A stretch of DNA of 6,002 nt from Bacillota bacterium (GTDB lineage: Bacteria; Bacillota; Clostridia; Peptostreptococcales; Anaerovoracaceae), in the NCBI GenBank assembly GCA_016302545.1, contig JAEDNK010000093.1:1-6002 (forward strand), in the 5' to 3' direction. The translations under genes and the position numbers were made by a program. Below, in pieces: positions 4,596 to 6,002 of this stretch. A model generated the notes under the pieces. That model saw only the letters and a program-made list of their open reading frames with translations, ran no database searches and had not been told where the DNA came from. Positions within the stretch are counted from its first letter, which is position 1. Each line of letters starts with the position of its first letter.

Positions 4596-6002
4596 ATGGA
4601 CAAGTTTTTCAAAATCTCACAGCATGGTTCCACTGTAAGAACTGAGATCATCGCAGGCCTTACTACATTCTTCGCTATGGCTTACATCGTGTTCGTTAAC
4701 CCTAATCAGGTTACCGGATTCACAGAAGGTCTCGGCGAAATCTGGAACGCAGTTTACGTAGCTTCAATCCTCGCAGCTACAATCGGTACTTTGCTTATGG
4801 CTTTATATGCCAGAAAGCCTTTTGCACAGGCTTGCGGAATGGGTCTTAACTCTTTCTTCTTCGTAAGCTTTATCCTGCCTCAGGTTATCTCCGGCGGCGA
4901 CTGTGTACAGGGCTACCAGGCAGGTCTTGTAGTAATCCTGATTTCAGGTCTCATCTTTATGGTTTTATCCCTTACAGGTGCAAGAGAGTACATAGCTAAA
5001 GCTATGCCTGAGTGCCTCAAGAAGGCCATTCCGGCAGGTATCGGTTTATTTATCGCATTTATCGGGTTCCAGAATGTAGGAATCATTCAGGCTAACCAGT
5101 ACACATTGACTCAATTTGTAGATATTCACGGTGCAATCAACGGTGATGCGGGACTTATCTCCGTTGCCCCTGCTCTGCTGGCACTTCTGGGATTTGCATT
5201 AATCGTAATCCTCCAGAAGTTAAATGTTCAGGGAAATGTTCTCATTGGAATTATCGTTACAACTGTCCTTTATTATATAGTTACAGGTACAGCTCCTTCA
5301 TTTGATGTGGCTCAGATCGGTCAGTCATTTAAGGACTTCGCTGCAGTAGGTATATCAGGAGTTTTCCAGGCTTCATCATGGCAGCATGCTTTCAGCCCTG
5401 AGTTTGTTGGCGGATTATTCAGTGTGATTATGTATATAATTACTTTCTGCCTTGTTGATATGTTCGATACTATCGGAACCTTATACGGAACAGCATCACA
5501 GGCTGATATGCTTGATGAAAACGGAGACCCTGAAGATCTGAACAAGTGCATGGCTTGTGACTCAATCGCAACTGTTGCCGGTGCAGTTCTCGGTACTTCA
5601 ACATGTACTACTTTCGTTGAATCAGCCTCAGGTATTGCAGCAGGCGGAAGAACAGGTCTGACCAGCCTTGTTGTATCTATCTGCTTCCTGGCATGCTTAT
5701 TCTTAAGCCCTCTGGCAAGCATAGTTCCCGGATGCGCTACAGCTCCGGCACTTATCTACGTAGGTGTTCTGATGCTTGGAAATTTCAAGCAGGTAGACAT
5801 GAGCGATATGAGATCTGCAGCTCCTGCATTCCTCACTCTCATCATGATGCCGCTTACTTATTCCATCGCTAACGGAATCGGTATCGGTTCAATCGCTTAC
5901 ACTGTAATTACTCTGTTCACAGGCAAGTTTGAAAAGAAGGACATCATGGTTGCAGTTATCGGACTGTTATTCTGCCTGAAGTTCATCTTCATCACTATGT
6001 AA
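4596..6002 (+). CDS. NCS2-family purine-base permease (AzgA/PbuG-type)
   Basis: Membrane proton-coupled importer of purine bases (adenine, guanine or hypoxanthine in characterised relatives). From the ATG it is 468 aa, a normal length for the AzgA/PbuG branch, with many hydrophobic segments over the whole length. Family signatures are TVRTEIIAGLTTFFAMAYIVFVNP (13-36), QACGMGLNSFF (78-88), LKKAIPAGIGLFIAFIGFQN (141-160), LVDMFDTIGTLYGTASQADM (286-305) and GTSTCTTFVESASGIAAGGR (333-352), followed by TGLTS. Asp288/Asp291 and Glu342 fall in the two segments that line the binding site in NCS2 proteins. The exact purine is not determined. It has its own promoter within a dyad and no purine riboswitch. 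Codon choice (many ATC, TTC, AAC, GGT and GTA) looks more ordered than in the neighbouring genes, which may indicate high expression. The TAA stop ends on the last base of the window, so the gene is complete. Confidence 0.94.
   Translation: MDKFFKISQHGSTVRTEIIAGLTTFFAMAYIVFVNPNQVTGFTEGLGEIWNAVYVASILAATIGTLLMALYARKPFAQACGMGLNSFFFVSFILPQVISGGDCVQGYQAGLVVILISGLIFMVLSLTGAREYIAKAMPECLKKAIPAGIGLFIAFIGFQNVGIIQANQYTLTQFVDIHGAINGDAGLISVAPALLALLGFALIVILQKLNVQGNVLIGIIVTTVLYYIVTGTAPSFDVAQIGQSFKDFAAVGISGVFQASSWQHAFSPEFVGGLFSVIMYIITFCLVDMFDTIGTLYGTASQADMLDENGDPEDLNKCMACDSIATVAGAVLGTSTCTTFVESASGIAAGGRTGLTSLVVSICFLACLFLSPLASIVPGCATAPALIYVGVLMLGNFKQVDMSDMRSAAPAFLTLIMMPLTYSIANGIGIGSIAYTVITLFTGKFEKKDIMVAVIGLLFCLKFIFITM

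Noticed and set aside
5321..5722. 133-codon minus-strand frame inside the purine permease gene
   Set aside because: It is antisense to the best-conserved part of the permease, with no ribosome site and no family resemblance.
1..6002. Novel defence system, mobile element or CRISPR array
   Set aside because: All long frames are explained by metabolic and transport families. There are no transposase or recombinase motifs, no direct-repeat arrays and no terminal repeats flanking a gene block.

Overview
The window reads as chromosomal DNA of an anaerobic, moderately low-GC Gram-positive bacterium, most likely a member of the Clostridia. Evidence for this: most genes have strong AGGAGG-type ribosome binding sites, sigma-A promoters with TGn-extended -10 elements are clear, and a cobalamin salvage cluster sits next to an EamA transporter, an HD-domain protein and an AzgA-type purine permease. 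Genus-level assignment is not possible by reading alone.

Layout. Positions 1-2801 (minus strand) hold a tightly packed operon transcribed leftward: cobT, cobU, cobS and a second, small CobU-related gene that runs off the left edge. cobT and cobU overlap by one base (TAATG). cobU and cobS are 22 bp apart. The cobS stop codon lies inside the ribosome binding site of the last gene. Together CobT, CobU and CobS form the nucleotide-loop assembly (late cobalamin) pathway: CobU phosphorylates and guanylylates adenosylcobinamide, CobT makes the alpha-ribotide of the lower-ligand base, and the membrane protein CobS joins the two. Nothing here makes the corrin ring, so from this window the operon looks like a salvage or finishing module.

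Positions 2802-2942 are a short divergent promoter region. Both directions use an extended -10 of identical sequence (TGGTAGAAT), which creates a perfect 10-bp inverted repeat. The 5' leader predicted for the cob operon is only about 30 nt, so no cobalamin riboswitch fits there.

Positions 2943-4444 (plus strand) hold an EamA/DMT-family exporter-type gene and, 29 bp downstream, an HD-domain phosphohydrolase-like gene, probably one operon.

Positions 4445-4595 form a compact control region. A 12-bp perfect inverted repeat followed by a T-tract looks like a terminator for the upstream operon, but a near-consensus promoter (TTGAAA-N17-TATAAA) lies across it, with the -10 in the hairpin loop. A second, overlapping hairpin could form instead. 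Positions 4596-6002 hold a complete NCS2-family purine-base permease that ends on the last base of the window.

No mobile elements, CRISPR arrays, rRNA or tRNA genes were seen. The content is mostly ordinary housekeeping and salvage genes. The points of most interest are the paired CobU-like proteins, the acidic insertion in CobS and the terminator/promoter overlap ahead of the permease.
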